From NCBI GenBank assembly GCA_029891385.1, contig CM057230.1:31699402-31763401 (forward strand): 64,000 nt of DNA, given 5' to 3'. This DNA is from Erythroxylum novogranatense. Lineage: Eukaryota; Streptophyta; Magnoliopsida; Malpighiales; Erythroxylaceae. Positions 43,143-54,189 of the stretch are shown here, in pieces; position 1 is the first letter of the stretch, and each line of letters begins with the position of its first letter. The notes below the pieces were generated by a model, which was not told the origin of the DNA, searched no databases, and was given only the letters and a program-made list of their open reading frames with translations. The translations under genes and the position numbers were made by a program.

Positions 43143-43900
43143 GAGGAGGTGGCAAAATTGTTTAGTGCAGGTTTAATTAATGAAGTAGATTACCTTAAAT
43201 GGCTTGCTAAAATTATTATGAATCAAATGGAAAGTGAAGAATGTGTGTGAACTTCATATATTTATACAAGGAATGCCCAAAAGATAGCTACAATTTTCAA
43301 AGAAAGATAAATTGATAGACGTAATTTCAAGTCTCCAGACCTTATTTTATAGATGTCCGCTTAAGGTACAACTAGATGAAGAAAAATAAGGTAGACAAAA
43401 AAATATCTTTTATCATATATAAGGGTATCTACTATTACAAAGTCATGCATTTTAAATTAAAAAAATGAATGGACAACCTATCAAAGATTACTAATATTTT
43501 AGTTGTTCTTTTTTCAAATAAATAAGGAGAAATATGAAAGCATATATCGATAATATGATTGTAAAAGTAAAGATAGTAGAGATCATATTACTGAATTGGA
43601 AGAATGGTTACAACTCTGCCAAAGTAGGACATGAAACTTAACCTCGAGAAATGCAAATTCACAATGAAGGTAGGTGAGTTCCTTGAATTGTGGTCACATA
43701 TAAAGGTATAGAAGTTAGCTCATAGAAAACTAAGGCTATAATGCTCATGCAAGCATCTAAAAATGTGAACAGAAGTACAAAGATTAGGAATAATTGAAGC
43801 AAGCTTATTAAGGTTCCTCTAAAAATCTATCAACCAATACTTGTAATTCTTTAATATACTCTGAAAGTGAGGACTTTAAGCGGACTTTGAAAAATTAAAG
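43143..43900 (+). pseudogene. E5 reverse transcriptase remnant
   Basis: EEVAKLFSAGLINEVDYLKW with LAKIIMNQ is the Tat-lineage RT start; after a gap with many stops, AYIDNMIVK (the YxDD pair degraded to DN) leads to LNLEKCKFTMKVGEFLE and GIEVSS-like segments, then VQRLGIIEASLLRFL and KSINQYL. Frames change several times. The DD to DN change is read directly from 43550-43565. Confidence 0.75.
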
Positions 43901-44369
43901 GATTAATTCAATAGTCCATAATTAATATTAGCTCTAAAATTAAAAGTATCATTATATCTATATATCATTGTTTCAGGGTTCAACCATAAGGTTTGGTCTG
44001 ATTATAGAAGAAAAGAACACCTAAAGGATAATATATAATGTGAGAGATATTACAAGGCTCATAATAAAACTATTTAATACTAGAAAGAGCATTGTACACA
44101 CGAATAGTGCAAAGAGAGTAATTCCATATTTTTAGGCTTACACCATCATTTTATGCACAAATATTCCATTGGGGTAAGTACTTTAGAAACTAGACATATC
44201 ACGAAGACTTATGAAATGGTCAATTAAGTTAGAAGAGTTCCATAAGGCGTACCTCAAGAAGTTTCCTAAAATTATAAGGTATAGTTGATTTCCTACTTAA
44301 AATGTTGAGACCCTTAGAAGAGTATAAGGGAAGTTATGATAACCTTGAATATAGTAATGAATACTTGAC

Positions 44370-44720
44370 ATGGAAAAAATATATAGATGGATCAATGGGA
44401 GAAAAAAATGGTGCAAAGATATGTTTATAAGCATTAATGGGAATAAGTATATTGTATAATGTCATATAAATTCAAAACATCCAATAATAAGGCAAAAGAT
44501 GAGGCATTATTATTTAGGATAAAGTTAGACAATAAAATTTAATAAAGTCTATAACCATTAGGTCAGATTCATAACTTACAGTAAACCCTACTCAATGACA
44601 CTTATAAGGTAAAAAAGATAAGCTAATAAAGTATAATTAAAAGTTCATATATATAAAAAGAATATATATGCAACATTCAGTTGATACCTAAGCACCAAAT
44701 TTACAAAGCTGATCACCTAT
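44370..44720 (+). pseudogene. E5 second (archaeal-type) RNase H remnant
   Basis: KYIDGSMGEKNGAKICL corresponds to the 'VDGSsn..GsGaGivL' start of the extra RNase H typical of Tat elements; QLIPKHQIYKADHLLKI corresponds to 'iPRsqNskADaLskL'. Stops lie between them. Confidence 0.65.
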
Positions 44721-44989
44721 TAAAAATATAAGCTAATAATAGTGTCGTCCCTCAAATAATATTTTATAAGAGCAAAAATAGCCAATGGCAACTATCAATG
44801 ATGTAGCTACCTAAAAAGAAGATGAAGTGGATTAGACTTACCCAACAAAAAATATTTGGAAGAAGGAAACTATTAGATGATAAAAATAAGGTTAAAATCT
44901 CAAAACATAGGCCTCGAGATATTCAGTTATGTATCAGTAATTATTTATATGGTCTTTAACACCTAAAAAATCTAGTAGAGAAACATCCT

Positions 44990-45190
44990 TTAGTTTTTCC
45001 TTTAGAGTTGAAGCCTTGATTCCTATAGAACTAAAATTACCTAGCATAAAAGTACAACATGTAACTCATAGGTAAATGATGGCTAGCTTCATTTATAACT
45101 TGTCCTAATTGAATAACATAGGGATGTCACAAACACTAAAAAGGAAGTATACCAATAAAGGGTCAAGCAACTAAACTCTTATAAGATAAG
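44990..45190 (+). pseudogene. E5 integrase C-terminal fragment
   Basis: SFRVEALIPIELKLPSIKVQ matches the 'fsLvYGsEAviPvEiglPSlRv' block of Tat-lineage integrases. A following KRKYTNKGSSN-type string may be the 'yNkrVkpR' segment. The catalytic core upstream is missing. Confidence 0.65.
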
Positions 45191-45369
45191 ATATTAAAAT
45201 CTTCAAGGTAGTGACACTTCTGTGAAAATTAGAATTATCATTAAAAGAGGAACTCCATCATCATCACGTTGATGATATTATTATATTTCTAAGAAAAACT
45301 TGGACTTCTGATAACAATGGAGGATGTCAAATTTAAAGTTATCACCCTAAACCTTTTATGCCTATTATT

Positions 45370-46180
45370 GCATCACAAGCCTCAAACTTACGACCTTATT
45401 CTTTAAAGCTATGTTCTTCCTTTTTAGCATATAGAGGCACTTAAAAAATTGTTATTTATTAGCAAGGTTGCTATAAGCTTTCAAGGCTGCACACTCACCT
45501 TCTTCCTTCTCCTTAACATATTTGTCAAGTTCTTTGTACACTTTATCATATCCCATATCTACATAAATGATAGTAAAAAATAGAAAAGATAATGTCATGC
45601 CTAAAAAGATAAAGGTTTAATAAGCTAAGTAAACTTACCATAATGAGATAACTTTTGGGGAATATACGGATGAAGTTAGCATATGTCTTTTCCAAGCTTT
45701 ACTTGTCCTTAGGTTTTACCATCGCATAAGCCATTTTAGAATTGCTCCTCCCAATCTTACTGAAGAAAATGCTAGTCTTCTTCATGTTAAAGTTATAGAA
45801 GAAGCTTTTATCTTCCTCAGCAAGCTTAGGAGGTATAGGGAAAATAATAACTTGCTTTATTGAATGGGATAAGTGAAGAGGAAAGGATAAAAAGGTTAAA
45901 AAATAGGGCTAGAAATAATAAACATAACAAACTCGGTCATAATTACCTTATTATTATGGGTCACCTTTTGCTTCTTCTTCTCTTTAGAGGATGAAGCACC
46001 AGATCTTTCTTCTTAGTCACTTTGATCCTTATAAGTATCCTTTTCATATTCATGATTGTTATAGAAACAACATGATTGTCAATATGATGTTAAAAAATAT
46101 AATAAAAATAAAAAATGAAGAAAGTAACCTACAAGGATGCTCTTCTCTATAAGCTACCATTGATTTAATCAAGCTAAACT
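45370..46180 (-). pseudogene. Antisense, intron-containing ORF remnant downstream of E5 pol
   Basis: On the minus strand four exon-like pieces are readable: about 46180-46115 (ending EEHPC), about 46070-45947 (YEKDTYKDQSD, SSSKEKKKQKV), 45850-45639 (KLAEEDKSFFYNFNMKKT, FSKIGRSNSKMAYAMVKPKD) and 45558-45370 (MGYDKVYKELDKYVKEKEEG, coiled-coil-like). Between them are U-rich introns with GT and AG ends: 45946-45851 (96 nt) and 45638-45559 (80 nt, donor GTAAGT). Antisense extra ORFs between pol and the 3' LTR are known in Tat-lineage elements; their proteins often end in coiled coils. A few stops show decay. I cannot name the domain. Confidence 0.45.
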
Positions 46181-46929
46181 AGCACAAGAGAGCGTCTTAT
46201 ATTATAAGAGGGTAGGTTAGAGTAACAAGCTTTGGGATAGGAACTTCATGTTGCATTGTTCTTATCCTACTAAAAAAAATTCTCACCTAAATCCCTCTAA
46301 ATGATCCTAAAAGTCATCATCATCATCACACCCAGTCCGAAGTCCTACAATAAAGTGAGGTATGGGGAGGTCTGATAGTATGCAGCCTTACCCCTATATA
46401 GTAGAGAGGTTGTTTCCAGTAGAAGTAAAACTGGCACGCTAAATAATTATATAAATAAAATTACAATAAATACATAAATAAATAAAAATAAATATAACCA
46501 AAGGATATACCTGAAGGTGTCTAGATCTGCTAGTACTCGATAAGTTGCAAAGTTCGGCTCTTATTGTCTTTAGTTAAGCTAGGGGTCATTGCTTAGAGAC
46601 CCCGAGGGTATGACAATCTACATTTTAGACGACCTCATAGGATCTTTCCCCATACACCTGTCCTGAAAAGCCAAGTTGTAGGCCCGAAAGCCTTGTACAA
46701 AACTTACAACTAGAAAAGGAAGAAAGGACATTGGGTTGGAGGACTTCCTACGCGATAACTACATGGCACTAGCATTAAAGTAAACATCTCCTAATAACTT
46801 ACTCAACTGTTTTGGTGAACTTTAAAGGGTATCCTTTACCCTTATCTGATCATGCTAGACTTTTCTATTTCGAGCCACTACCTCTATAAGGGCCAACTCT
46901 GAGATATCTTTTTTGATCACTTCCCTTCA

Positions 46930-47140
46930 ATTCTTATAAGGCCTCCCTTTTCTCCTCTTGCACTCACTAAGGTTTATTTTCTCACAGCATCATGCTGGAG
47001 CATCGGAGGACCTCCTGCACACATGCCCAAACCACCTAAACTTGGTCTCTCTCAACTTGTCGGCAATACTAACCTCTTATGGTCTGTCTCTCACCACACA
47101 ATTCCAGACCTTATCTCTTTTGGTAATGTCACATATCCAC
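46930..47140 (-). pseudogene. RTE LINE C-terminal segment
   Basis: Minus strand: MLQWICDITKRDKVW, then DKLRETKFRWFGHVCRRSSD and a KGRPYKN-type end, corresponding to the conserved 'LRWFGHVqRRp' C-terminal block. Several stops. Confidence 0.75.
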
Positions 47141-47393
47141 TGAAGCATACGTATTTCTGCTACTAACAATTATCATGTATGTCAATGTTGGGTAGGCCAA
47201 CACTCTACCTTATATAACATGGTTGGCTGAATCACCATTTTATAAAAATTTCCTTTGAGTTTTAAAGGAATCTATTTATCACATAAAACACCTGATGTAC
47301 TTTGCCATTTGACCCACCCAGATCTAATATGATGTACTATATCAGCATCGATATTAGCATCTCTTTGAATGATAGACCCGAAGTAGTTAAAAC

Positions 47394-48031
47394 TCAATTT
47401 TTGTGGTATGAGTCAGTACCAATTGTTACCGCCGCCTCATGTACTATTTGGATTCCTAAAAAATTGCATTCTAAATACTCCATCTTAGACCTACTCATTC
47501 TAAAACCTTTCGATTCTAATGTTTCTCTCCAACATTTTAACTTGAAATTGACCCTCTCTTTGGTCTCATCCACCAGGATAATATCGTCACTAATAACATA
47601 CACGAAGGTACCTCTCCTTAAATATGTTTGATAAGTTCATCTAACACTACTGTGAACAAAAAAGGACTTAAGGCAGAGCCTTGATGTAGTCTAACACCAA
47701 TAGAAAACGCTTTTGTATCGCCTCCTATCATCCTTATGCTAGTCAATGTTTTTTCATACATATCCCTAATTATTATAATATAAGTCATAGGAATGTCCTT
47801 TGCCTCCAAACACCTCCATAGGAGTTCTCTAGGAACCCTATCATACGCCTACTCCAAATCAATAAAAACTATATACAAATCCCATTTTCGTTCCTTGTAG
47901 CATTCCATTAGACTACGAAGTAGATGTATTGTTTCTGTTGTAGGCCTACCAGGCATAAATCTAAATTGGTTGGCCGATATAGAAGTAGCTTTCTGGATTC
48001 TCTTTTGAATTTCCTTCTTCCACAGCTTCAT
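47394..48031 (-). pseudogene. RTE LINE reverse transcriptase
   Basis: Three frames in succession: SANQFRFMPGRPTTETIHLL with YIVFIDLE (motif A Asp), then GGDTKAFSIGVRLHQGSALS with PFLFTVVLDELIKHI, then VISDDIILVDETKERVNF (the catalytic DD is kept, although FADD reads ISDD) and LKCWRETLESKGFRMSRSKM. These are hallmark RTE-clade RT strings. Stops and frameshifts between and within them make it inactive. Confidence 0.88.
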
Positions 48032-48414
48032 TTTGTGACTTAGTAATTTGATGCCTCTATAGTTGTGACATTGTTAGATGTCCCCTTTGGCCTTGTATAA
48101 GGGGACCAACCTACTCAATCTCCATTCATCCGATATTTTGGTTGACTCAAGGATCACATTAAAGATCTAAAATAACCACTCAATACCAACAACTTCTATT
48201 CACTTCCATACCTCTATAGGGATCTCATCTATCCTTACAACCCTTCCACTCCCCATCCCCCTCAAAACCTCTATAATTTCTCCCCTTGTGACCCTTTCCT
48301 ATAAGTACCCATTAAGAAAGTGCCCAAAATAGAGGGTTCGCCTAACTCTATGTTGACCAATATGTCTTCATTATATAAGCCATAAAATTATCTCTACCAT
48401 CTCCTCTTGATGGC

Positions 48415-48840
48415 TTAGGCCTCTGTGAGTACCTGTCCTACTTCATCACGTATACAACATACTTGGTTGAAATCCTTCATCTCATATGTCTTATCTCGTG
48501 CTAGCTTGAAAATTTTTTGTGCTCTCTTGAACGTATTCAAATCCCTGTACGTAGTCTCATTTGCTTTTCCTTTAGCCACTGAAATAGTCTCCTTTGCCTT
48601 CTGTTTTGCCAGTCTATACCTTACTCTATTAGTTTCCCGCTCTGTCTCAGTTGTACTTGCTAAAAGATCTTTAAAATCTCTCTTTTTCACCTTTACTGTC
48701 CCCTAGACCTCGTTCGACCACCACCAAGATTCCATTCGCCTGCCCTTTGCCCTTTAAATACCCCTAGGACTTTTGTAGCGATTTCTCTCATTACAAGGGC
48801 TACTCCCTCCCACATTCGATTAGCATCTCCACTTATAGAC
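48415..48840 (-). pseudogene. RTE LINE pre-RT region
   Basis: Frame 48415-48690 contains RLAKQKAKETISVAKGKA, FKRAQKIFKLARDKTYEMKD and VCCIRDEVGQVL, the Lys/Ala-rich linker between endonuclease and RT of plant RTE elements. Upstream to about 48840 a VMREIATKVLG-like segment is readable in other frames, then similarity ends. Confidence 0.82.
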
Positions 48841-48865
48841 CATAATGTATTTGAAGTAAATTATT

Positions 48866-49894
48866 TGTTAATATAGAAATCACGTATACTATGTAAAATA
48901 CACAAGTAGGGGGGTTGGATTGTGTAAAAATTTCAAAGATATTAATCTTTAAGAAATTCTAGAATTTCTTTACAAATTCAGATGATCATAAAAAAACTTT
49001 ATTAAAGTCAATAAGTAATGCAATCGCAATAATTATTATCTACTCTTCTAACAATAAGAAAATTAAAAGATAAGGGTTAGAGAATAGACTCTGCAATTTT
49101 ATACTGGTTCACCCTTAACCTTGGGCTACGTTCAGTCCTCAGAGTTTGTCTGAGATTTCACTATACTCTTCAACTTTACAAGTATTCTTTCTACACTTGC
49201 AGAGCCTCTTTAGGTCTCTTCATAAAGTATTCTTTATCTGCTTTCTTAACCTCTCTAGGCTCTAGCCTTTCTTTCTCTCTCTAGGAAAGATTTTTTTGAG
49301 CTTCACGTTACAGATGTATTTGCTCTCTTTCTTTTGCACTTTGAATACAAAGTTTCTCTAAGTATTGTACAATCAGATTTTCTCTCTTGTAAAAATGTTA
49401 TTTAGTTTACAACTAGAACTAGTATTTATATCCTAAGTCTTTAACTGTCTTCTTGAGAATTGCTTCTTGAATCTTCTAGAAACTGTTATTAGTTGAGTCC
49501 TGTAACTAACTATAACTAATTAACTAACTAATATTCTAGAATAGCTTACTTTTGTATCATCTAGTATTATACTTCTTCTGGTGTCGCTTCATCTAGTATC
49601 ACGCTTCTTCTATTATCACGTTTCTTCTAGTGTCGTGCTTCTTTTGTTATCACGCTTCTTCTGGTGTTAACTGTATCGTCTGTGATGACGTGTATCGTCT
49701 ATTGTTGATGTGTATCATCTGTTGTTGACCATGCATCTTCTGGTGTTGACCACGCATCTTTTGGGTTTGACTAAGTGTTACTTACATTTTTTTGCGCACT
49801 TAACAAACTTATCAAAACACTTCATACTTTTCTAAGATTATTATTATTTGATTGTCATCAAAATTAATAAAAGTGAAATCTTTTTGACTTAACA
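48866..49894 (-). repeat. E6 3' LTR (SIRE-like Ty1/copia)
   Basis: On the + strand it begins TGTTAA and ends TTAACA (perfect 6-bp inverted repeat), 1029 bp, and on the right a strong PPT follows, so it is the 3' LTR of a minus-strand element. Contains a roughly 21-bp minisatellite (49560-49765). SIRE-like assignment is based on LTR size, PPT wording and the extra coiled-coil ORF; no RT is available to confirm it. Confidence 0.65.
49560..49765 (-). repeat. ~21-bp minisatellite in E6 LTR
   Basis: About nine imperfect copies of a 'cacgcttcttctggtgtt' type unit in tandem. Confidence 0.75.
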
Positions 49895-49911
49895 ATCTCC
49901 CCCTTTTTGAT
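49895..49911 (-). other. E6 polypurine tract
   Basis: Minus-strand ATCAAAAAGGGGGAGAT directly upstream of the 3' LTR. Confidence 0.7.
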
Positions 49912-50114
49912 TATAACAAATAATCATAATTTTAGAAGATAAAATGATATTAAGATGAATAGTGTTCAAACGAATAATAATCAAAACAAAAACACAAGAA
50001 ATGCATGCACAAGATATACAATGCTTTCTAATAGTTTTACTTTTCTCTTTTCTTCTTTTCTTCTTTTCTTCTCCTTCTTTTCTCCCCCTATTTGTTATTA
50101 ATAAAAAAGATAGC

Positions 50115-50425
50115 TCATCGTAGACGCTTCAAAATTTCAGAAAACATATGTTGAATGTTAGTGCGGATCGTCTTAAGGTCTTGTTCAATAGAAACATGTA
50201 GAAGTGCTATTTCCTTTTGAAGATCACCCATTGAATCACCCAGTTCATCAACCTTAGTATGAATTTCCTCAATATCTTTCGCTAAGGCTTCCTGAACTTC
50301 CTTCTATTTGTTACTAGCTTTCGTCCAATTGATAAAATGCTTTAAGAACTCCGAATTAACAGTAGGATGTTGCTGTATTTCACTAAGTGGATGAAGCTTT
50401 TCAATCGTAATACTTTTGTATTGTA
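50115..50425 (-). pseudogene. E6 extra ORF, coiled-coil C-terminal end
   Basis: Read on the minus strand, an in-frame stretch of about 100 codons with one internal stop ends in a TGA at 50117-50115. It includes EFLKHFINWTKASNK, VQEALAKDIEEIHTKVDELG, DSMGDLQKEIALLHVSIEQD and IRTNIQHMFSEILKRLR, a strongly heptad-like pattern. Position between pol and PPT matches the extra (env-like) ORF of SIRE-type elements. The upstream part is cut off by E7 at 50474. A 49-bp tandem duplication (50374-50387 against 50423-50436) lies at its start. Confidence 0.5.
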
Positions 50426-50473
50426 TTTCACTAAGTTGAAATTGATAACTTCAATCGTAATACTTGTGTACTA

Positions 50474-52685
50474 TGTTGGAGTTATGTAAATATAGTGCCT
50501 TGGAAAGCAACTGTATTTACATGTAACTTTATCTTCTTCAGTTACAGTTTTGTAATGAAAATATTTATTATTAATAAAACAAAAGAGTTTGGTTTTATCT
50601 GTATGAGCATTATATATCTGGTCATAAGGTACCAAGATTCTTTTGTAAGTAATATACATATACATAGAGATGTATGGGAAACATGTATAATATTAGAATC
50701 TGAATTAATTGATTCACAGTTGAATAATCAAGTTGATCCCTTGATTGTGGTTTAGACTGTAGTGTTGCGATTTATCTCCATATAAGTAAAGGAGTTTACT
50801 CCAAGGGAATGATGAGTTTCATATCATGATAGCACAGTTGAATAATCAAGTTGATCGTTTGATTGTGGTTTAGACTGTAGTGTTGCGATTTATCTCCATA
50901 TAAGTAAAGGAGTTTACTCCAAGGGAATGATGAGTTTCATATCATGATAGTAGTTGACTATCGATAATGGTACTATTAAATGAATCTGAAATCAAGTATG
51001 TTTTTAAGAATAAAGTGGGTCGTTACTTTAATCTCAAAACATACAACTTAAGCATTCACTTATTATGAACCATAATCTTAATGAGTGGTGAACTCATATA
51101 TGTTTCATTATAATTCTTGATATGATTGGAATGGATTTTTACAGAGTATTAATCCAGTGTCTGCATGTTGGAATTATTAATTGAAACATGTATCAGGGAA
51201 CATTCACTCAAATAAAGAGTTTATAGTGTTATCATCTCTTCTAGATATTTTAAGGAGATTTGGTGATTAAATTGGCGCCAGTAGTTTGATGGACTAGTTA
51301 CCCATCAAGTCTTAACACTGAGATGAGATCTTATGTGTTAATCACCATATAAAGTAAAATGAGAGATCTAGAAGGAAAAACCAACATAAAGGCAAAACGG
51401 TATTACCCTTTGTTGTGCGGATGACTATAATAAAGTTCTAAATAGGGTTTGCAATTGGACATATTCTCATAATATTTAATAATTCAAGAGTTCAACTAAT
51501 TGTCTTTAGTGGAATGACATTTAGTTAATAAGCTAGAATTAATTCCAATGAGATTGAATTAATTCTGGGCTTATTGGAGCTTGAATTATCAAAGTCCAAT
51601 AAGATTCCCCACTTGGCTTTAAGGAAGGTTATCAAGCTAAGTAAGAAATATAAATGGAGGTTAATTAAAAGCCTATAATTGAATCTTGGGCTTTGGTCTA
51701 ATTAAAGAAGCCCAAATGTACATTTAGTAATGGGCTTGGTTTTTTGTTTAATGTAATTAATTAGATTAATTATATTAAAACAATTTTTTTAAAAGAAGAA
51801 CATAACAATTTCGGTTATTCCTAGGTTAAATGTGTAACCACACATTTGACATTAAAATGCTAAATAAAGATGGTCTTTATTATGGTTAATCATCATTAAA
51901 TGGAGTTATGAACTTACCATTAAATGGTTTAATGGTTGTTTTTTAATGTTGGCTTGTAACCTATTTACATTCATTAGATTAAAGATGAAAGATATACATT
52001 AGATGGACCATCTTCCTTTTTTCTTCTTAGAAAAATCGAAATTGGGTATTGAATTTTAGGTTATGGTTTTTTAACAATTGCCATCATAAAGATAAATGAA
52101 AATAATCTCATTTATTGGCTATTTTATGAGTGATTAATGAAAGAAGTGATGCATTTGATGCCTCTCTCTCCTTCCATCCATGCATATACGAAATTGGTAG
52201 GCAAGAAAGACTTCTTGCATGTTCTTTACACCTTTTCTCCTTTCATGAAAGAGAGAATCGAAAATACCAATTGAAAGAGTTTCAATTTTGCTTCTTCTTC
52301 TAAGAAAATCTCCTCCAAACATTTCTTCTCCTTTCCCACCAAAGGATTTTGTTAACCTAATTGTCCTTGAAGAACAGGTAGTAAATCTAATTGGTTGAGG
52401 ATACTACAACAAGGAGAAAGTAGATTGCTAAATGAAAAGAGTCAAAGGCAAAGGATTTGGATACACGAAGAAGGAGAGGATAGCGCAGCGAGGATTTAAA
52501 GCTATAGCGAAGGAGTCGGTAATAATCCTGATCTTGTTTATATTTTATTATCCTTATACCATATCATGTATGGATTGACATGTTGATTTGGATTTGTTGC
52601 TTCCGCTGCAAGTAATGATTTCTTAAAAGTTTTGAAATCTACCGTTTTTCCAAACAAACCATGTTTTCTTTTTCCGATATAGTAA
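50474..52685 (+). repeat. E7 5' LTR (right end approximate)
   Basis: Begins TGTTGGAGTT; ends immediately before the PBS, although the expected CA terminus is not clean. Contains a 118-bp exact-looking tandem duplication (50715-50950). The 3' LTR is not in the window, so the boundary is not confirmed by pairing. Confidence 0.65.
50715..50950. repeat. 118-bp tandem duplication in E7 LTR
   Basis: Copies 50715-50832 and 50833-50950 differ at only two adjacent bases (cc against gt), so the duplication is recent compared with the decay of E7. Confidence 0.92.
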
Positions 52686-52686
52686 T

Positions 52687-52702
52687 TGGTATCAGAGCCA
52701 GA
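52687..52702 (+). other. E7 primer-binding site
   Basis: TGGTATCAGAGCCAGA, the canonical initiator tRNA-Met complement. Confidence 0.88.
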
Positions 52703-53049
52703 TTCTAATGCATGATTTCGGTTCCTATAAATTGGATGCATGGGTTGGCAATCTTTTTGTGTATGCTGCATATTTTTATGTGATAGAAATATACATGGTG
52801 TATGTTTGCTCTTTTGGTTGTCCATAGAAGTTAAATTTACCTTGTAAGATTTCTTCATTGGTTGTAACAAGGAGGGTGGTCTATTATCACCATGTTTCCT
52901 CCTTGGTTTCTTTTTTCTATTTTCTTTGATTTTGTAATGTACAAATTGATGTAATGATGAAGATGGAGCAGCCATGGATTGAAGAAATGGAAAGGTAAAA
53001 TTTTCGGTGTATCCTTTTGTGTATTGGCATAAGTTTTGTGAAAACATAG

Positions 53050-53303
53050 TTGCTGGAATTTTGTTTCAATAGATCACTTTTCGGTTTTTATTGTAAAAAC
53101 AAGTGCTGGATTTTTGTTTCAAAGAATCAAATTTCAGTTTTACTAAAATACTAAGTGCTGGTTTTTTATTTTCATGAAATGAGCTTCGGTTTTAATGAAA
53201 ACTAGTGCTGGAATTTTTTGTCAAAACAAAGATTTAGTTTTCTAAAAATCTGGTGCTGGAATTTTATTTTTCAAAGTGTCAAAATTCGATTTTCATATAT
53301 GCC
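53050..53303 (+). repeat. Five ~50-bp tandem repeats in the E7 leader
   Basis: Units starting TGCTGGAATTTT begin near 53050, 53103, 53153, 53204 and 53253 and contain a 'ttcggtttt' core. They lie between the PBS and gag, in what would be the transcribed leader. Confidence 0.82.
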
Positions 53304-54189
53304 ATTACATTTTGTTTACCGAATGGGCCGGATCATGTTTGTGAAGAGTTCGAAGCGGAAGATCCAAGTCTAAGAAGAATACTTTGGGCCTAAAAGGCTT
53401 GTAATTATTTAATTTTTCTAGGATGGACAATCAAAAGTGGCTTTATTAGTTCATGTGATGAATGGATAAATGAATGCTTATAATATGTGATATTATGTGA
53501 TTGCATGTCATTTAGAAAATTGCCAACCCTAGGCTTTGCCATGCATTCATTATGTATGAGATATATAATGAAACAATATAGGATGGATAATAAATTGCAT
53601 CTAGACAAGATGGTATTTAAAACTTAAAGCCCAAAAAGATTGAGTGGGAGAGGATGCTCCTGTGAGAGTCTACGGTCTCCAAATGATGGCTCGTTTGCAT
53701 GTGGTGAAGTGTTACTCCCCATCGGAGGGCATGGATCCTAGATCTTGCATGGTTTGGGTCTCCTTAAGGATAAGTCCACTTAATGATAGCAAATATGACC
53801 TCCCACCGAGGTATGGTTTGTAGGTATCTTTAGTGAATGAATCAAATGATTAAACACTCAATATTTTTTATCAATAAACTGCCCACCGTAGCTCTGTTGG
53901 TAAAAGTATGGACCAAATTAAGACGCTTCTTAAAACTTGGGCATGAGATGCTTGGTAGTTTTTGAGTGGGAGGGTCCCAATTTTTCTTTTAATGGATAAG
54001 ATGGCCCACCGTCACTTAGTCTGTTATAGATAAGAAAGATAATCATCGTATAATGTTTTAATTTTTTAAGTTTTGTTAAATCTATCATCATGCATACATG
54101 CATCATGATTTTATACAAAGTTCCATAAATTGTTGACTAGTATGCTCGTGTTTTAATAATTTATATTTTCAGATATAATCAACCACAAA
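53304..54189 (+). other. E7 untranslated leader
   Basis: No frame of note. It has two phrases of the 'cccaccg' plus 'gtgggag' type (53640-54020) seen in leaders of related Ty1/copia elements; otherwise nothing recognised. Confidence 0.5.

Larger units (their letters stand above)
41640..45270 (+). pseudogene. E5: decayed Tat/Ogre-lineage Ty3/gypsy gag-pol
   Basis: Stop-ridden and AT-shifted, but the domain order is readable on the + strand: gag-like cysteine-poor remnant (about 41.9-42.1 kb), protease (42.39-42.52), RT (43.14-43.90), archaeal-type RNase H (44.37-44.72) and an integrase C-terminal fragment (45.0-45.2). The integrase core between about 44.72 and 44.99 is nearly all deleted. The wording of RT and the second RNase H is that of the Tat lineage (Ogre, Retand, Grande relatives). 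LTRs are not recognised. Confidence 0.75.
46314..48845 (-). mobile_element. 5'-truncated RTE-type LINE
   Basis: Minus-strand non-LTR element. The 3' end carries a TGATGATGATGA-type tail (46314-46329) preceded by the region with 'aaggctgcatactatcagac', the familiar 3' end of plant RTE LINEs. Reading upstream come RT fragments and the pre-RT region, ending about 48845, so the endonuclease domain is missing, as expected from incomplete target-primed reverse transcription. About 60 bp of AT-rich low-complexity sequence (46440-46500) sits in the 3' UTR. Confidence 0.85.

Noticed and set aside
46560..46640. Possible tRNA-like or Pol III promoter sequence in the LINE 3' region
   Set aside because: I could not build a cloverleaf or find convincing A and B boxes.
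52538..53047. Minus-strand frame of 169 codons over the E7 PBS and leader
   Set aside because: Runs antisense through a PBS and leader repeats and lacks any recognisable domain; most likely chance.
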